64,000 nucleotides of DNA from Pedobacter sp. BS3 (lineage in GTDB: Bacteria > Bacteroidota > Bacteroidia > Sphingobacteriales > Sphingobacteriaceae), in contig NZ_VTRT01000001.1 in the NCBI RefSeq assembly GCF_008274585.1, positions 558,001 to 622,000 of the forward strand, read 5' to 3'. Positions within the stretch are counted from its first letter, which is position 1. Every line of letters starts with the position of its first letter. The notes below the pieces were generated by a model. It had not been told where the DNA came from and made no database searches. It saw only the letters and a program-made list of their open reading frames with translations. A program made the position numbers and the translations under genes. This document shows positions 42,425 through 50,498 of this stretch, piece after piece.

Positions 42425-42455
42425 TTAGGCGATATTTTTAAAAACCGTACCTTTG
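42425..42455 (+). promoter_or_regulatory. Promoter of ndk
   Basis: TTAG (42425-42428), 19 bases, TACCTTTG (42448-42455), which fits the Bacteroidetes consensus with a weak -33. It places translation at the ATG at 42480, not at the longer in-frame start at 42453, which overlaps the promoter. Confidence 0.7.
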
Positions 42456-42479
42456 CGCCAATTTTTTAAAAAGTTCAAC

Positions 42480-42899
42480 ATGGCAACCAACAGAACATTT
42501 ACAATGATTAAGCCTGATGCCGTAGCTAACGGATACATTGGCGCTATTTTAGACGATATTACCAAGGGCGGATTTAAAATTGTAGCCTTGAAATACACCC
42601 GCCTTTCTGCCGAGAAAGCCGGTGAGTTTTATGCTGTTCATAAAGAACGTCCTTTTTATGGCGATTTGGTTTCATTCATGTCATCAGGACCAATCGTAGC
42701 AGCTATCCTGGAAAAGGATAACGCTATTGAAGATTTCAGGAAACTGATTGGCGCAACTGACCCGGCTAAGGCTGAACCCGGAACTATCCGTAATAAATAT
42801 GCCAAGTCTATTGATGCCAACGCTATTCACGGCTCAGATTCGGATGCTAATGCCGAAATTGAAGGAAACTTTTTCTTCAGCGCTTTTGAGCGTTTTTAA
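42480..42899 (+). CDS. ndk: Nucleoside diphosphate kinase
   Basis: 139 residues from the ATG at 42480 ([13 protein letters not shown]). The catalytic His117 is in NAIHGSDS, and [13 protein letters not shown] is the conserved ATP-loop. It equilibrates nucleoside tri- and diphosphates by a phospho-His intermediate. Monocistronic with its own terminator (GGCGCC...GGCGCCTTTTTTG). Confidence 0.97.
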   Translation: MATNRTFTMIKPDAVANGYIGAILDDITKGGFKIVALKYTRLSAEKAGEFYAVHKERPFYGDLVSFMSSGPIVAAILEKDNAIEDFRKLIGATDPAKAEPGTIRNKYAKSIDANAIHGSDSDANAEIEGNFFFSAFERF

Positions 42900-42929
42900 G
42901 GGAGAATATTTTAAGGGTTTTTAAGATAG

Positions 42930-42954
42930 GGCGCCGCAACGGGCGCCTTTTTTG
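42930..42954 (+). terminator. ndk terminator
   Basis: GGCGCC (42930-42935) and GGCGCC (42942-42947) pair around GCAACG, followed by TTTTTTG. Confidence 0.88.
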
Positions 42955-43062
42955 TTGGTGCTAACGCTACTAACACTGGACTTTTGTACGCGAGTTAAGC
43001 AAAAGTTTAAGACAAGCCTTTTATCTGTTCCCAAGAGGTTTACAGAAGTATATATTCCTTAC

Positions 43063-43854
43063 TTATAGACTAATTCGGTTCAGATAATATTTCTTAAACC
43101 AGTATGAAATTTCCTCTTTTGGAATATCATCCCAGATTTTATTTTCGCCCGATTTTTTGAAATGTCCTACCAGTCTGAAAGGTTCGTTGTCAATTGAGTT
43201 ATCAAAGAAAAATGCCTGATAAGCAATTTCAGCAGCATCGTAAAGAAGTTCCAAAGCCCGGTAATATCTTTGTTCAATACGTTCGGAAGGAACATTATGT
43301 CCACCCTCTCTAACACGTAACTCCACACGGTACTTATTGATTTCCGGAGATTCGGTAGCAACAAAATAAAGATATACTTTGTACCCTGCTTTTACAGCCT
43401 CTTGCATAATATCCAGATTGGATTTATGAGAGAATACTGTTTCAAAAGAAAATCTCTTTCTTGCATCGAGAAGGGCTTTCCTTAAATATCTGGCGGTTAT
43501 TTGTGCCACCCGGTCGATATTTCTGTCAATTAGTAATTTGAGATGATTTTTATTAAGCTCGAAAGATTGTTCAAATTGCTCTCTGGTAAAGTTTCCAAAT
43601 AGTAGGCCGCTTTTATCCGCAAAATCTAAAAGTGTTGCTTTTTCACAGCTCACCTCATAAGCTGAAAAGGTAAAAGAACCTGATGCAATGCTTTTCGCTA
43701 TATCATCTGCATTAACATAGATGCCAATATCGAGCTTGAGGTTACTGTTGTTAACCTCTGTTTCGCGAATTTTTTTAATAACAGTACTTTTTCCAGAGCC
43801 ATTTGGCCCGGCAAAGATTCGCAGCCTAAGTTGTGGAGTATGTTGTTCAGGCAC
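43063..43854 (-). CDS. Zeta-toxin-like P-loop protein
   Basis: 263 residues. LRIFAGPNGSGKSTVIKKIRE near the N-terminus is a zeta-type Walker A; YVNADDIAKSIASG, FSFETVFSHKSNLDIMQEAVKAGYKVYLYFVAT and VRVREGGHNVPSERIEQRYYRAL (with RVREGGHNVP as the conserved loop) fit the zeta toxin/UPF0489-like family. Zeta toxins phosphorylate UDP-N-acetylglucosamine and inhibit wall synthesis; whether this one does is unknown. It is preceded by a small gene 7 bases upstream on the same strand. Confidence 0.83.
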   Translation of the reverse strand: MPEQHTPQLRLRIFAGPNGSGKSTVIKKIRETEVNNSNLKLDIGIYVNADDIAKSIASGSFTFSAYEVSCEKATLLDFADKSGLLFGNFTREQFEQSFELNKNHLKLLIDRNIDRVAQITARYLRKALLDARKRFSFETVFSHKSNLDIMQEAVKAGYKVYLYFVATESPEINKYRVELRVREGGHNVPSERIEQRYYRALELLYDAAEIAYQAFFFDNSIDNEPFRLVGHFKKSGENKIWDDIPKEEISYWFKKYYLNRISL

Positions 43855-43861
43855 CCTGGGA

Positions 43862-44083
43862 TTAAATCACTTGCAGTTTCTTTATTTGTTCAACTGTTCC
43901 GTCCTGGTGTTGCTTTACAATCCAGCCATCTTTTACCGTAACTACATATCCCATAAGTTCCATTGCATTTTTTGCTGCAACTTTACCTGCACTTTTGGCT
44001 TTATTGACCAGGATTCTTTTGGTTAGATAAGCAAATCCATCACTGGTTTTGCTTCTGGACAATCTTTTTGTTTTTGTAGTCAT
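43862..44083 (-). CDS. Small basic protein, putative antitoxin of the zeta-like toxin
   Basis: 73 residues from the ATG at 44083 (TTKTKRLSRSKTSDGFAYLTKRILVNKAKSAGKVA...). It is basic with a small beta-like C-terminus (MGYVVTVKDGWIVKQHQDGTVEQIKKL). It is unlike the classical epsilon antitoxin. Position, tight spacing and a full consensus promoter indicate a TA cassette. The upstream in-frame start at 44119 is unlikely because it lies inside the promoter (-33 element 44117-44120). Confidence 0.6.
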   Translation of the reverse strand: MTTKTKRLSRSKTSDGFAYLTKRILVNKAKSAGKVAAKNAMELMGYVVTVKDGWIVKQHQDGTVEQIKKLQVI

Positions 44084-44089
44084 AATGAT

Positions 44090-44120
44090 TAAAGATATGA
44101 AATAAAAGATTGTTTTCAAA
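44090..44120 (-). promoter_or_regulatory. Promoter of the zeta-like TA pair
   Basis: TTTG (minus strand, 44120-44117), exactly 19 bases, then TATCTTTA (44097-44090; 7 of 8 to TAnnTTTG). The -7 box ends 7 bases before the antitoxin ATG at 44083, so the mRNA is nearly leaderless. Confidence 0.7.
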
Positions 44121-44152
44121 AAGGATTAATCTATCAACTATCTTCTCATGAC

Positions 44153-44986
44153 CTATACACCATCACCCATCTCCCCAACAAATTCAGCCATTGCTTTTCC
44201 GGGATTGTCTGTTTTCATGAAGTTCTCGCCTATCAGGAAGCCGTTAAACCCGGCTTGTTTGAGCTCTTTTATGGTTTGCGGATTACTAATGCCGCTTTCG
44301 GAGATTTTTAAGAATTGATTAGGAATATGCTTAACCAAATCGTACGAATGTTGTACGCTTACAGTAAAATCAACCAGGTTGCGATTGTTTACGCCTACGG
44401 CATCAATGTCGTGGCATAAGCTGCGTTGCAGCTCTTCCTGGTTGTGCACCTCCAGCAGCACATTGAGTCCAAGCTTTTTGGCTTGTGCTGCCAATGTTTT
44501 CAGATGTTGTGGCGTTAATATGGCTGCAATAAGCAGGATAATATCGGTGCCAAGCGATTTGGCTTCAATAACCTGGTATTCATCAATCATGAAATCCTTC
44601 CGTAGAATGGGAATCTGATTAGCGTTGCGTGCCGTTACCAGGTCGGCAGTGCTGCCACCAAAAAAGCTGCTGTCGGTTAGTACAGAAAGCGCTGAGGCAG
44701 CGGCATCCGCGTAAGCACGGGTTACTTCAATGACATCCGCCTGGTTGTTGATGATGCCTTTTGAAGGCGATGCCCGTTTAAATTCTGCGATGATGCCGGT
44801 ACGTTGCGGGTCTTTAATAAAGTCGCTTAAAATGAAGCAACTGCGGTGAAAAAATTCCGATTGCTCCAAAACGTTTACCGGACGGGCTGCTTTTGCCGCT
44901 TCGACTTCATCTATTTTTTTTACGACAATTTCTGAAAGAATCCCGCCGGGATTTAATAAACCGGGATGTGTTTGCGTGTACGACAT
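44153..44986 (-). CDS. trpC: Indole-3-glycerol phosphate synthase
   Basis: 277 residues. TIM-barrel motifs: AEFKRASPSKGII, ILRKDFMIDEYQV, LLEVHNQEEL, GVNNRNLVDF, KISESGI and GFLIGENFM. It closes the indole ring in tryptophan synthesis. It is 7 bases after trpG. No trpD lies between, and no trpF, trpB or trpA follows: the next feature is the zeta-like TA promoter, 33 bases past its stop. Confidence 0.95.
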   Translation of the reverse strand: MSYTQTHPGLLNPGGILSEIVVKKIDEVEAAKAARPVNVLEQSEFFHRSCFILSDFIKDPQRTGIIAEFKRASPSKGIINNQADVIEVTRAYADAAASALSVLTDSSFFGGSTADLVTARNANQIPILRKDFMIDEYQVIEAKSLGTDIILLIAAILTPQHLKTLAAQAKKLGLNVLLEVHNQEELQRSLCHDIDAVGVNNRNLVDFTVSVQHSYDLVKHIPNQFLKISESGISNPQTIKELKQAGFNGFLIGENFMKTDNPGKAMAEFVGEMGDGV

Positions 44987-44993
44987 AAGCTGC

Positions 44994-45596
44994 TTAATTC
45001 AGGGTTAACCAGTTGCTAATCATTTTTTTACCATGCTCTGTTAAAACCGATTCGGGATGATATTGCACACCACGTACATTGAGCCCGGTGTGTTTTAGCG
45101 ACATCATCACCCCATTGGCGTCTTCGCCGGTAATTTTTAATACATCGGGTAAATCGCTTTTGTTTACCGCCCACGAGTGGTAACGACCTACTTCGAACGT
45201 TTCGGGAAGACCGGTATATAGGGGTTCTGTGTTATCTGTAATATGTATGGTAGTAGCCCTGCCGTGCACGGGACTTGAGAGGTTATACAGGCTGCCGCCA
45301 AAAACTTCGGCAATGGCCTGCATGCCTAAACAAATACCTAAAATGCTTTTTGTGGCCGAATAGGTGCGGATTACATCCAGCAGGTGTCCGGCTTCGGATG
45401 GGATGCCGGGGCCCGGCGAAAGCAAAATCTTATCGAACTGTTCTACGTCGGGCAATTCAAATTTATCGTTTCTCCAAACGGTTACTTCGCGGCCACACTC
45501 GTACAGCAAATGCACCAGGTTAAAGGTAAATGAATCGTAATTATCGATAACCAGAATCTTGTCCTGGTTTTGCGGATGGTTATTTTCGGTGCTCAT
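44994..45596 (-). CDS. trpG: Anthranilate/aminodeoxychorismate synthase component II (glutamine amidotransferase)
   Basis: 200 residues. DNYDSFTFNLVHLLYE, ILLSPGPGIPSEAGHL, ILGICLGMQAIAEVFGG (nucleophile Cys in GICLGMQ) and GVQYHPESVLTEHG (catalytic His-x-Glu) are all present. It supplies ammonia to TrpE. In Bacteroidetes one such subunit often serves both anthranilate and p-aminobenzoate synthesis, so it may be the pabA-type shared subunit. A 165-base gap with repeats separates it from trpE. Confidence 0.94.
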   Translation of the reverse strand: MSTENNHPQNQDKILVIDNYDSFTFNLVHLLYECGREVTVWRNDKFELPDVEQFDKILLSPGPGIPSEAGHLLDVIRTYSATKSILGICLGMQAIAEVFGGSLYNLSSPVHGRATTIHITDNTEPLYTGLPETFEVGRYHSWAVNKSDLPDVLKITGEDANGVMMSLKHTGLNVRGVQYHPESVLTEHGKKMISNWLTLN

Positions 45597-45761
45597 TACT
45601 AATGTAAATTGCTTTAATTGTTTAATTGTTCTATTGTTGCGTGTTATGGGTTACGTGTTACGGGCCTCATAACTCATAACTTTTAACTCGTAACACTTTT
45701 TTACTTGCGGACTTTCCCGACTTCCGGACTATAAGCTATGAACCATGAACTATAAGCTAAC
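45597..45761. repeat. Repeat-filled gap between trpE and trpG
   Basis: The gap holds related short units: GTGTTATGGGTTACGTGTTACGG, CATAACTCATAACTTTTAACTCG and AACTATAAGC / GAACTATAAG. GTGTTACG (45655-45662) and CGTAACAC (45689-45696) can pair. No coding frame. Similar 'TAACTCATAACT' strings are typical of degenerate intergenic repeats in this family (from memory). Confidence 0.5.
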
Positions 45762-47168
45762 TTAAATCTCTTGTGCCATTTCAATGGCTTTGCGCAGGGC
45801 CATGATTTTGTTATTTACTTCATTCAATTCACTTTGCGGGTCTGAGTCGGCAACCAGCCCGAACCCGGCCTGGTAGTGCAATACGTTGTTGCGGCTCATG
45901 AACGACCGTATCATGATGGCATGGTTAAAGTCGCCGTTAAAGCCCATATAACCGATAGCGCCGCTGTAAAATCCGCGTTGCTGGTTCTCATAACGGTTTA
46001 TCAGGGTTAAGGCCATGTATTTGGGTGCGCCGCTCAGTGTTCCGGCCGGAAAGGTATCGCCAACTACATAAAAAGGGTCGGCGTTTTGCCTGAGCTGACC
46101 GGTTACTTTTGATACCAGGTGGATAACATGCGAATAATACTGTACTTCTTTAAATGCTTTTACCGTTACATCGGCACAATGGCGACTCAAATCGTTGCGG
46201 GCAAGGTCTACCAGCATCACGTGTTCGGCGCTCTCTTTCGGGTCTTTTTCCAGTTGCTCGGCTAATTGCGCATCGAGCATATCGTTGCCGGTGCGTTTAA
46301 ATGTGCCTGCAATGGGGTAGATGGCGGCTTCGCGACCTTTGATGGTAAGCTGGGCTTCGGGCGATGAACCGAAAATCTTAAAGTTGCCATAATCAAAATA
46401 GAACAGGTACGGCGATGGGTTAATGGAACGCAAAGCCCGGTAAACGTTAAATTCATCGCCGGCAAAGGTTCGTGAAAATGCCCGTGAAGGCACAATCTGG
46501 AAGACGTCGCCACGATAAATATGCTGTTTTATGCGGTCAATTAACGACAGGAACTCTTCATCGGTGAAATTGGTTTCCTCGTTTCCGGTGGTGTTAAAAT
46601 GATATTCGGGAAAATCTTTGTTCTGGATGAGATACTGGATTTTCTCCAGTCCCTGGGCTCCATCCGGTTGCAGGCTATGCTCAAAAATATACAGTTCGTT
46701 ACGGAAATGGTCTATAGCGATGACGTACCGGTAAACATGATATTGCATCAGCGGGATGTTCCGGCTGTCGTTGCCTTTTTTCTCCAGGCGGATATCTTCA
46801 AAATGTTCAATGGTTTCGAACGTGAAGTAGCCGAACAAACCGTTTGATATCAGCTTTAAATCCGGCACGCCGCTGCTGGTAAAGCTATCGCGAAAGCGGG
46901 CTATTTCTTCCTGCAAATTAATATTGCTTGCCGCAACCTGCCGTTGTGTTCCATCGGGAAAATAGCTGGTCAACTGTTCATCGGTTAATATAATTCCGGC
47001 TATAGGGTCGCAGCATACATAGCTCATGCTGTTTTCGCGACTGTGATAGTCTGAGCTTTCAAGTAAAACGCTGTTTGGAAAAACATCGCGTAAGCGCAGG
47101 TAAATGCTTACCGGTGTGGTTGTATCGGCCAGCAGTTTTTTGTACGTGGTATGTAAGGTGTACATCAT
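45762..47168 (-). CDS. trpE: Anthranilate synthase component I
   Basis: 468 residues. The N-terminal LLESSDYHSRENSMSYVCCDP includes LLES, the tryptophan feedback site of TrpE. The chorismate-binding domain has IFQIVPSRAFSRTFAG, PYLFYFDYGNFKIFGSSPEAQL, AGTFKRTGNDMLDAQLAE, HVMLVDLARNDLSRHC, TFPAGTLSGAPKYMALTLI and YSGAIGYMGFNGDFNHAIMIRS. Makes anthranilate from chorismate with TrpG. Preceded by a complete attenuator and feedback-inhibited, so it is controlled at two levels. Confidence 0.96.
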   Translation of the reverse strand: MMYTLHTTYKKLLADTTTPVSIYLRLRDVFPNSVLLESSDYHSRENSMSYVCCDPIAGIILTDEQLTSYFPDGTQRQVAASNINLQEEIARFRDSFTSSGVPDLKLISNGLFGYFTFETIEHFEDIRLEKKGNDSRNIPLMQYHVYRYVIAIDHFRNELYIFEHSLQPDGAQGLEKIQYLIQNKDFPEYHFNTTGNEETNFTDEEFLSLIDRIKQHIYRGDVFQIVPSRAFSRTFAGDEFNVYRALRSINPSPYLFYFDYGNFKIFGSSPEAQLTIKGREAAIYPIAGTFKRTGNDMLDAQLAEQLEKDPKESAEHVMLVDLARNDLSRHCADVTVKAFKEVQYYSHVIHLVSKVTGQLRQNADPFYVVGDTFPAGTLSGAPKYMALTLINRYENQQRGFYSGAIGYMGFNGDFNHAIMIRSFMSRNNVLHYQAGFGLVADSDPQSELNEVNNKIMALRKAIEMAQEI

Positions 47169-47182
47169 GTTATGTGTTAAAC

Positions 47183-47218
47183 AAAAAGCCCGACGTTCTT
47201 TTACAGCGTCGGGCTTTT
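47183..47218 (-). terminator. Attenuator terminator of the trp leader
   Basis: AAAAGCCCGACG and CGTCGGGCTTTT arms (12 bases, 47184-47195 and 47207-47218) with an 11-base loop, followed by TTTTTGTTT on the minus strand, 15 bases before the trpE ATG. It ends the leader transcript when Trp is plentiful. Confidence 0.88.
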
Positions 47219-47250
47219 AATATATCTTAATTATTGAGTCTCTCTGATTA

Positions 47251-47328
47251 TTAATAAGCATACAATTGCCCGGCGAAGGTGTGATTACCTTGCCACCACC
47301 AGCTTTTTGTATGGATTGTTGTGCTCAT
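47251..47328 (-). CDS. trpL: trp leader peptide (25 residues, three consecutive Trp)
   Basis: ATG at 47328 gives MSTTIHTKSWWWQGNHTFAGQ then LYAY and TAA at 47251. The three TGG codons (47301-47293) are the sensing site: ribosome stalling there at low Trp would prevent a downstream pause hairpin (GGCAAGGT with ACCTTCGCC, one bulge) from forming. The conditions match the described 'Bacteroid-trp' leader of Bacteroidetes. The ATG is only a few bases after the expected transcription start. Confidence 0.85.
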   Translation of the reverse strand: MSTTIHTKSWWWQGNHTFAGQLYAY

Positions 47329-47334
47329 CGGCAA

Positions 47335-47365
47335 CAAAAGTATGAAGCAAAATCTGAATTGCAAA
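47335..47365 (-). promoter_or_regulatory. Promoter of the trp leader and operon
   Basis: TTTG (minus, 47365-47362), exactly 19 bases, TACTTTTG (47342-47335): a perfect match to the Bacteroidetes consensus. It lies just past the end of the divergently unrelated membrane protein gene at 47380, which is on the same strand. Confidence 0.88.
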
Positions 47366-47379
47366 TTTTTATTCAGTTT

Positions 47380-47823
47380 TTATTGCATAAAGTCAATCAG
47401 CGGACGTTGGCTCATAATAATGCCTACGATGATGATAATGAATGCAAGCGAGTAAAATATGGCGATGGTGCGGTGCTTGGCTGCCGTAGGCGTTATCTTT
47501 TTTGATTTGGAATGGCCAATGGTAATCAACGCGATGGCAATAAGCATGATGACGATATGCTCAACCGTCCAGTAACGTAAGGTAGCGTCTTTCATGGATA
47601 CGCCCATATTAAAGTTTACTAAAGGACTTACAAAATACAATATAAGGCCGAGGAGGAACTGGATATGTGCCGAAACCATGGCGAATAGATTTAACCGCCG
47701 GGTATTGGCTGTATAGTTTCTGCCACCGAACCATCCGGTATATGATACCAGCAATGCGGTTATAAGCAATATCAGGACAACATACCTGAAGCCTGAATGT
47801 GATTCTAATAATACTTTATACAT
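47380..47823 (-). CDS. Small four-TM membrane protein of unknown function
   Basis: 147 residues with four hydrophobic helices: VVLILLITALLVSYTGWF, HIQFLLGLILYFVSP, HIVIMLIAIALITIGHS, FYSLAFIIIIVGIIM. Several His residues lie near helix ends (HSGFRY, VEHIVIM, GHSKSKK), reminiscent of cytochrome b-type or heme-binding membrane proteins, but no motif is decisive. I recall this as a conserved Bacteroidetes protein without a name. Single gene between the T9SS protein and the trp leader promoter. Confidence 0.65.
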   Translation of the reverse strand: MYKVLLESHSGFRYVVLILLITALLVSYTGWFGGRNYTANTRRLNLFAMVSAHIQFLLGLILYFVSPLVNFNMGVSMKDATLRYWTVEHIVIMLIAIALITIGHSKSKKITPTAAKHRTIAIFYSLAFIIIIVGIIMSQRPLIDFMQ

Positions 47824-47982
47824 GGTTAATGGGTTTATAGTTCAAAGTAAACAAAAATTTACCATTAGAAGCTGTTTAAAAATGAAAAAGATAGGTTATA
47901 CAGAGGGGCTGGTGGAGACACCAGCAGCGGCAGGAATACGTGCAGTTTATCCGGGTCAGCTTTTACGCTTACCCAACCGGCA

Positions 47983-49914
47983 TCATCGCGTAATCAGCAG
48001 CCATCCGCGTAAAGGAGGCGTATTATTTTTCAAATCGATGAGGTAATAATAGATTCCGGCCGGTAAATTCTGATTATGGCTTTGCCCGTTCCAGGGAGTA
48101 GGGTAGCCGGTACAATGGAATACGTCATTGCCATACCGGTTAAAAACACGTACACTAGCCTGTGGATAGGATTCAAGCGCCGTAATATTCCACACATCAT
48201 TGATGCCATCGCCGTTAGGCGAAAACGTATTCGGAATGATAACCTTATCGTAAACTTTTACAGTCACCTGGTCTGTGCTGATTCCGCAGCCGTCATTCGA
48301 AGTTACGGTTAAGGTGTAGGTCATGTCATGAGCCGGAGTTGCTACGGGGTTTAGCTTGGCAGGGTTATCCAGATAATCGGCTGGCGACCACTGATATGTA
48401 ATATTATCTCCGGATGCGCTTCCTGCCAGCATGATGCCGTTACCCTGCACGGTGCTTTTGTCTGGCCCGGCATTAGCTACAGGTGGCTTTAATACGGTAA
48501 CCGTAACATTTTTTGTGGCGGGACAGGCGCTGCTGGCATCGTAAATAGACACGGTGTACGTTGTCGTAGCGGCGGGGCTGGCCACCGGGTTGGGGCTGCT
48601 TGCATCAGATAAGCCGGTGGCCGGAGACCATTGATACGTTACACCTCCGGATGCCGATAATACGGTGCTGCTGCCGGAGCAAATGCTTACATTATTACTT
48701 ACCGAGGCCGAAGGCCGGCTTCCTATAGCAACGGTAGTTTGCCCGGTAGCTTTGCAACCGGCTGCTGATGTTACCATAACGGTGTAGGTTCCCGCATTAT
48801 CGTCTGTTATATTGGCAATAGTTGGATTTTGCAGAGCAGAGGCAAAACCGTTTGGCCCGCTCCACTGGTAACTTACGCCACCCTGGGAGGTAAGGTTTAA
48901 GGTTTCGCCTACACAAAGCGGACTGTTGCTTGCAGTGGTAACCTGTGGTACGGCATTGATGGTAACCGTTAATGCCGATGAAACAATACGGCATTGCGTA
49001 TTGCTGAAATTTGCAGCTTCGCCAACTGCTAAGCGATATTGGTAGGTGCCTGCGGTATTGGGGTTTACTGTAACCGAAGTGCTGGTTGCGCCGGCAATAT
49101 CCGTCCAGCCGCTGTTGTTAGCGTTAACCTGCCATTGATAAGCTGGCGTAGTGTAGCCGCCTGAGTTTACCGAAGCGTGAAGGTTTACCGGTTGTATAGC
49201 ATCGGCGCATATAGTTAGGGTGGATGAATTGCTGGTATTCATTCCGGCATCAATAACAGGCCCGTAAGGTCTGAAGGTAATATCGTCCAGCGCCAGGTCG
49301 TTAGCGGGAGCACCGCCGGCGCTGTTGTTACGCATCCTGATAACTACGTCGGTAACATTGGCGGGTGTTGAGAAATTAAAGCCAAACTTTTTCCATACCG
49401 GGCCGCCGGAGGTAAGCGGGATACTGCCTGTGGTATAGCTGTTCAGGATGGTTCCTCCCGTGGTTTCTATGGTGAATGTAATGTTCGGCGGACTGGTATC
49501 GCTTGAGCGGAGCAGGTTGACCACCCAGGCCGAAAACTCGTACGAAGTATTTGGGCACAGGTTGCTTACGGTTGTTTTGTAAAAGTAATCGGTTACAGAA
49601 ATGCTGGCATTAACTACCATCATGTATCCGTGTGTACCGCTAACATCGCCGGTATGGTCTTGTGCAGACCACCACACGCTGCCGGAACTCGCAGTGCTTT
49701 TCATCACGGTGTATGAGCCATCGTTGGGAAACGCCTGGGCCACATAGCTGTAGCTTGTTGTGCCGGCAGGTAAAGCGCCGGCGTATGTGGCGGTTCCGTT
49801 GCCGAAATCCTCGGTAAAGATTGGGTCTCCAAGCGATTGCGCCATTGTCTGCCGGTACAGCAATGAGCAAGGTATCAGCAGGATGATTCGACGTAGAGCG
49901 GTAATATGTATCAT
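47983..49914 (-). CDS. Secreted multi-domain protein with T9SS type B sorting domain (gliding-motility C-terminal type)
   Basis: Start at the ATG at 49914, since the residues after it form a signal peptide (IHITALRRIILLIPCSLLYRQTMAQ). A MAM/galactose-binding-like module (about 30-220), three or four Ig-like/PKD modules (YQWQVNANNSGWTDIAGA, YQWSGPNGFAS, YQWSPATGLSDAS, YQWSPADYLDNPAKL) and a C-terminal CHU_C domain (IPNTFSPNGDGINDVWNI, FNRYGNDVFH, LPAGIYYYLIDL) follow. The last part directs type IX secretion and surface attachment. Its ATG overlaps the stop of the upstream small gene by 4 bases. Confidence 0.88.
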   Translation of the reverse strand: MIHITALRRIILLIPCSLLYRQTMAQSLGDPIFTEDFGNGTATYAGALPAGTTSYSYVAQAFPNDGSYTVMKSTASSGSVWWSAQDHTGDVSGTHGYMMVVNASISVTDYFYKTTVSNLCPNTSYEFSAWVVNLLRSSDTSPPNITFTIETTGGTILNSYTTGSIPLTSGGPVWKKFGFNFSTPANVTDVVIRMRNNSAGGAPANDLALDDITFRPYGPVIDAGMNTSNSSTLTICADAIQPVNLHASVNSGGYTTPAYQWQVNANNSGWTDIAGATSTSVTVNPNTAGTYQYRLAVGEAANFSNTQCRIVSSALTVTINAVPQVTTASNSPLCVGETLNLTSQGGVSYQWSGPNGFASALQNPTIANITDDNAGTYTVMVTSAAGCKATGQTTVAIGSRPSASVSNNVSICSGSSTVLSASGGVTYQWSPATGLSDASSPNPVASPAATTTYTVSIYDASSACPATKNVTVTVLKPPVANAGPDKSTVQGNGIMLAGSASGDNITYQWSPADYLDNPAKLNPVATPAHDMTYTLTVTSNDGCGISTDQVTVKVYDKVIIPNTFSPNGDGINDVWNITALESYPQASVRVFNRYGNDVFHCTGYPTPWNGQSHNQNLPAGIYYYLIDLKNNTPPLRGWLLITR

Positions 49915-50420
49915 GCCTCCGGATAGGTATAACTGCATACCGAAAGGTTCCCCTGCATTTTCAATGTAAAGGTAGACCATGAGTTGCCCCCTTGCTGTTC
50001 CGGTATGGCCAGAATCAGGTATTCGCCAAAATGCTGTACCAGTAAAAACTCGCCCGTAGTATACGTGAGTGATATTTTATGAAGTGTTTTATCGGTTATA
50101 CTTGAATTAATGATATGCATCTGGCAGTCATCAAACGGGAGATAATCAATTCCTGCCAGATGCGGCAAATACGGTATCTGGTGACTTAATAATTCGATAT
50201 GGTGTAGAATGGCGAACTGTGTTTTATAATGCAGCGAATTAGCTTTGATATTGGCGCTGATAATTTCTTTGAAGGTGTCAAATCCATTATCCGGATTGTA
50301 TTCCTGCACCTTGAGCAGGAACTCGTTATAACTATCGTGAAAAATACGTTGTGCAAAGTTGCCCGGAGTATTATTATCGATAATCTGTTTATAGCTTAAT
50401 CGTACCAATGCATGAATCAT
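49911..50420 (-). CDS. Hypothetical protein coupled to the T9SS adhesin-like gene
   Basis: 169 residues, no signal peptide, no recognised motif. It is mildly acidic with Tyr/His-rich parts (HALVRLSYKQIIDNNTPGNFAQ, IFHDSYNEFLLKVQEYNPDN, FHEIL-like HHIELLSHQI, PFDDCQMHIINSS). It may be a sensing or regulatory cytoplasmic protein. Its stop overlaps the adhesin ATG (ATGA). Preceded by a gap of 78 bases from the dioxygenase gene. Confidence 0.55.
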   Translation of the reverse strand: MIHALVRLSYKQIIDNNTPGNFAQRIFHDSYNEFLLKVQEYNPDNGFDTFKEIISANIKANSLHYKTQFAILHHIELLSHQIPYLPHLAGIDYLPFDDCQMHIINSSITDKTLHKISLTYTTGEFLLVQHFGEYLILAIPEQQGGNSWSTFTLKMQGNLSVCSYTYPEA

Positions 50421-50498
50421 GATTGCAATTATTAATGTTAACGGAAGGGTCTGGCTGCGAAGCAGCCAGGGACCCTGTACATTTCACGAGCGCATATC

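Noticed and set aside
42453-42479. Longer start for Ndk
   Set aside because: Overlaps the promoter; family proteins begin at the chosen Met.
45655-45702. Terminator between trpE and trpG
   Set aside because: The T-run is on the plus strand while the genes are on the minus strand; it is more likely a degenerate repeat.
47822-48046. 74-codon plus-strand frame between the membrane protein and the T9SS gene
   Set aside because: No family resemblance, overlaps the T9SS gene end, and no promoter.
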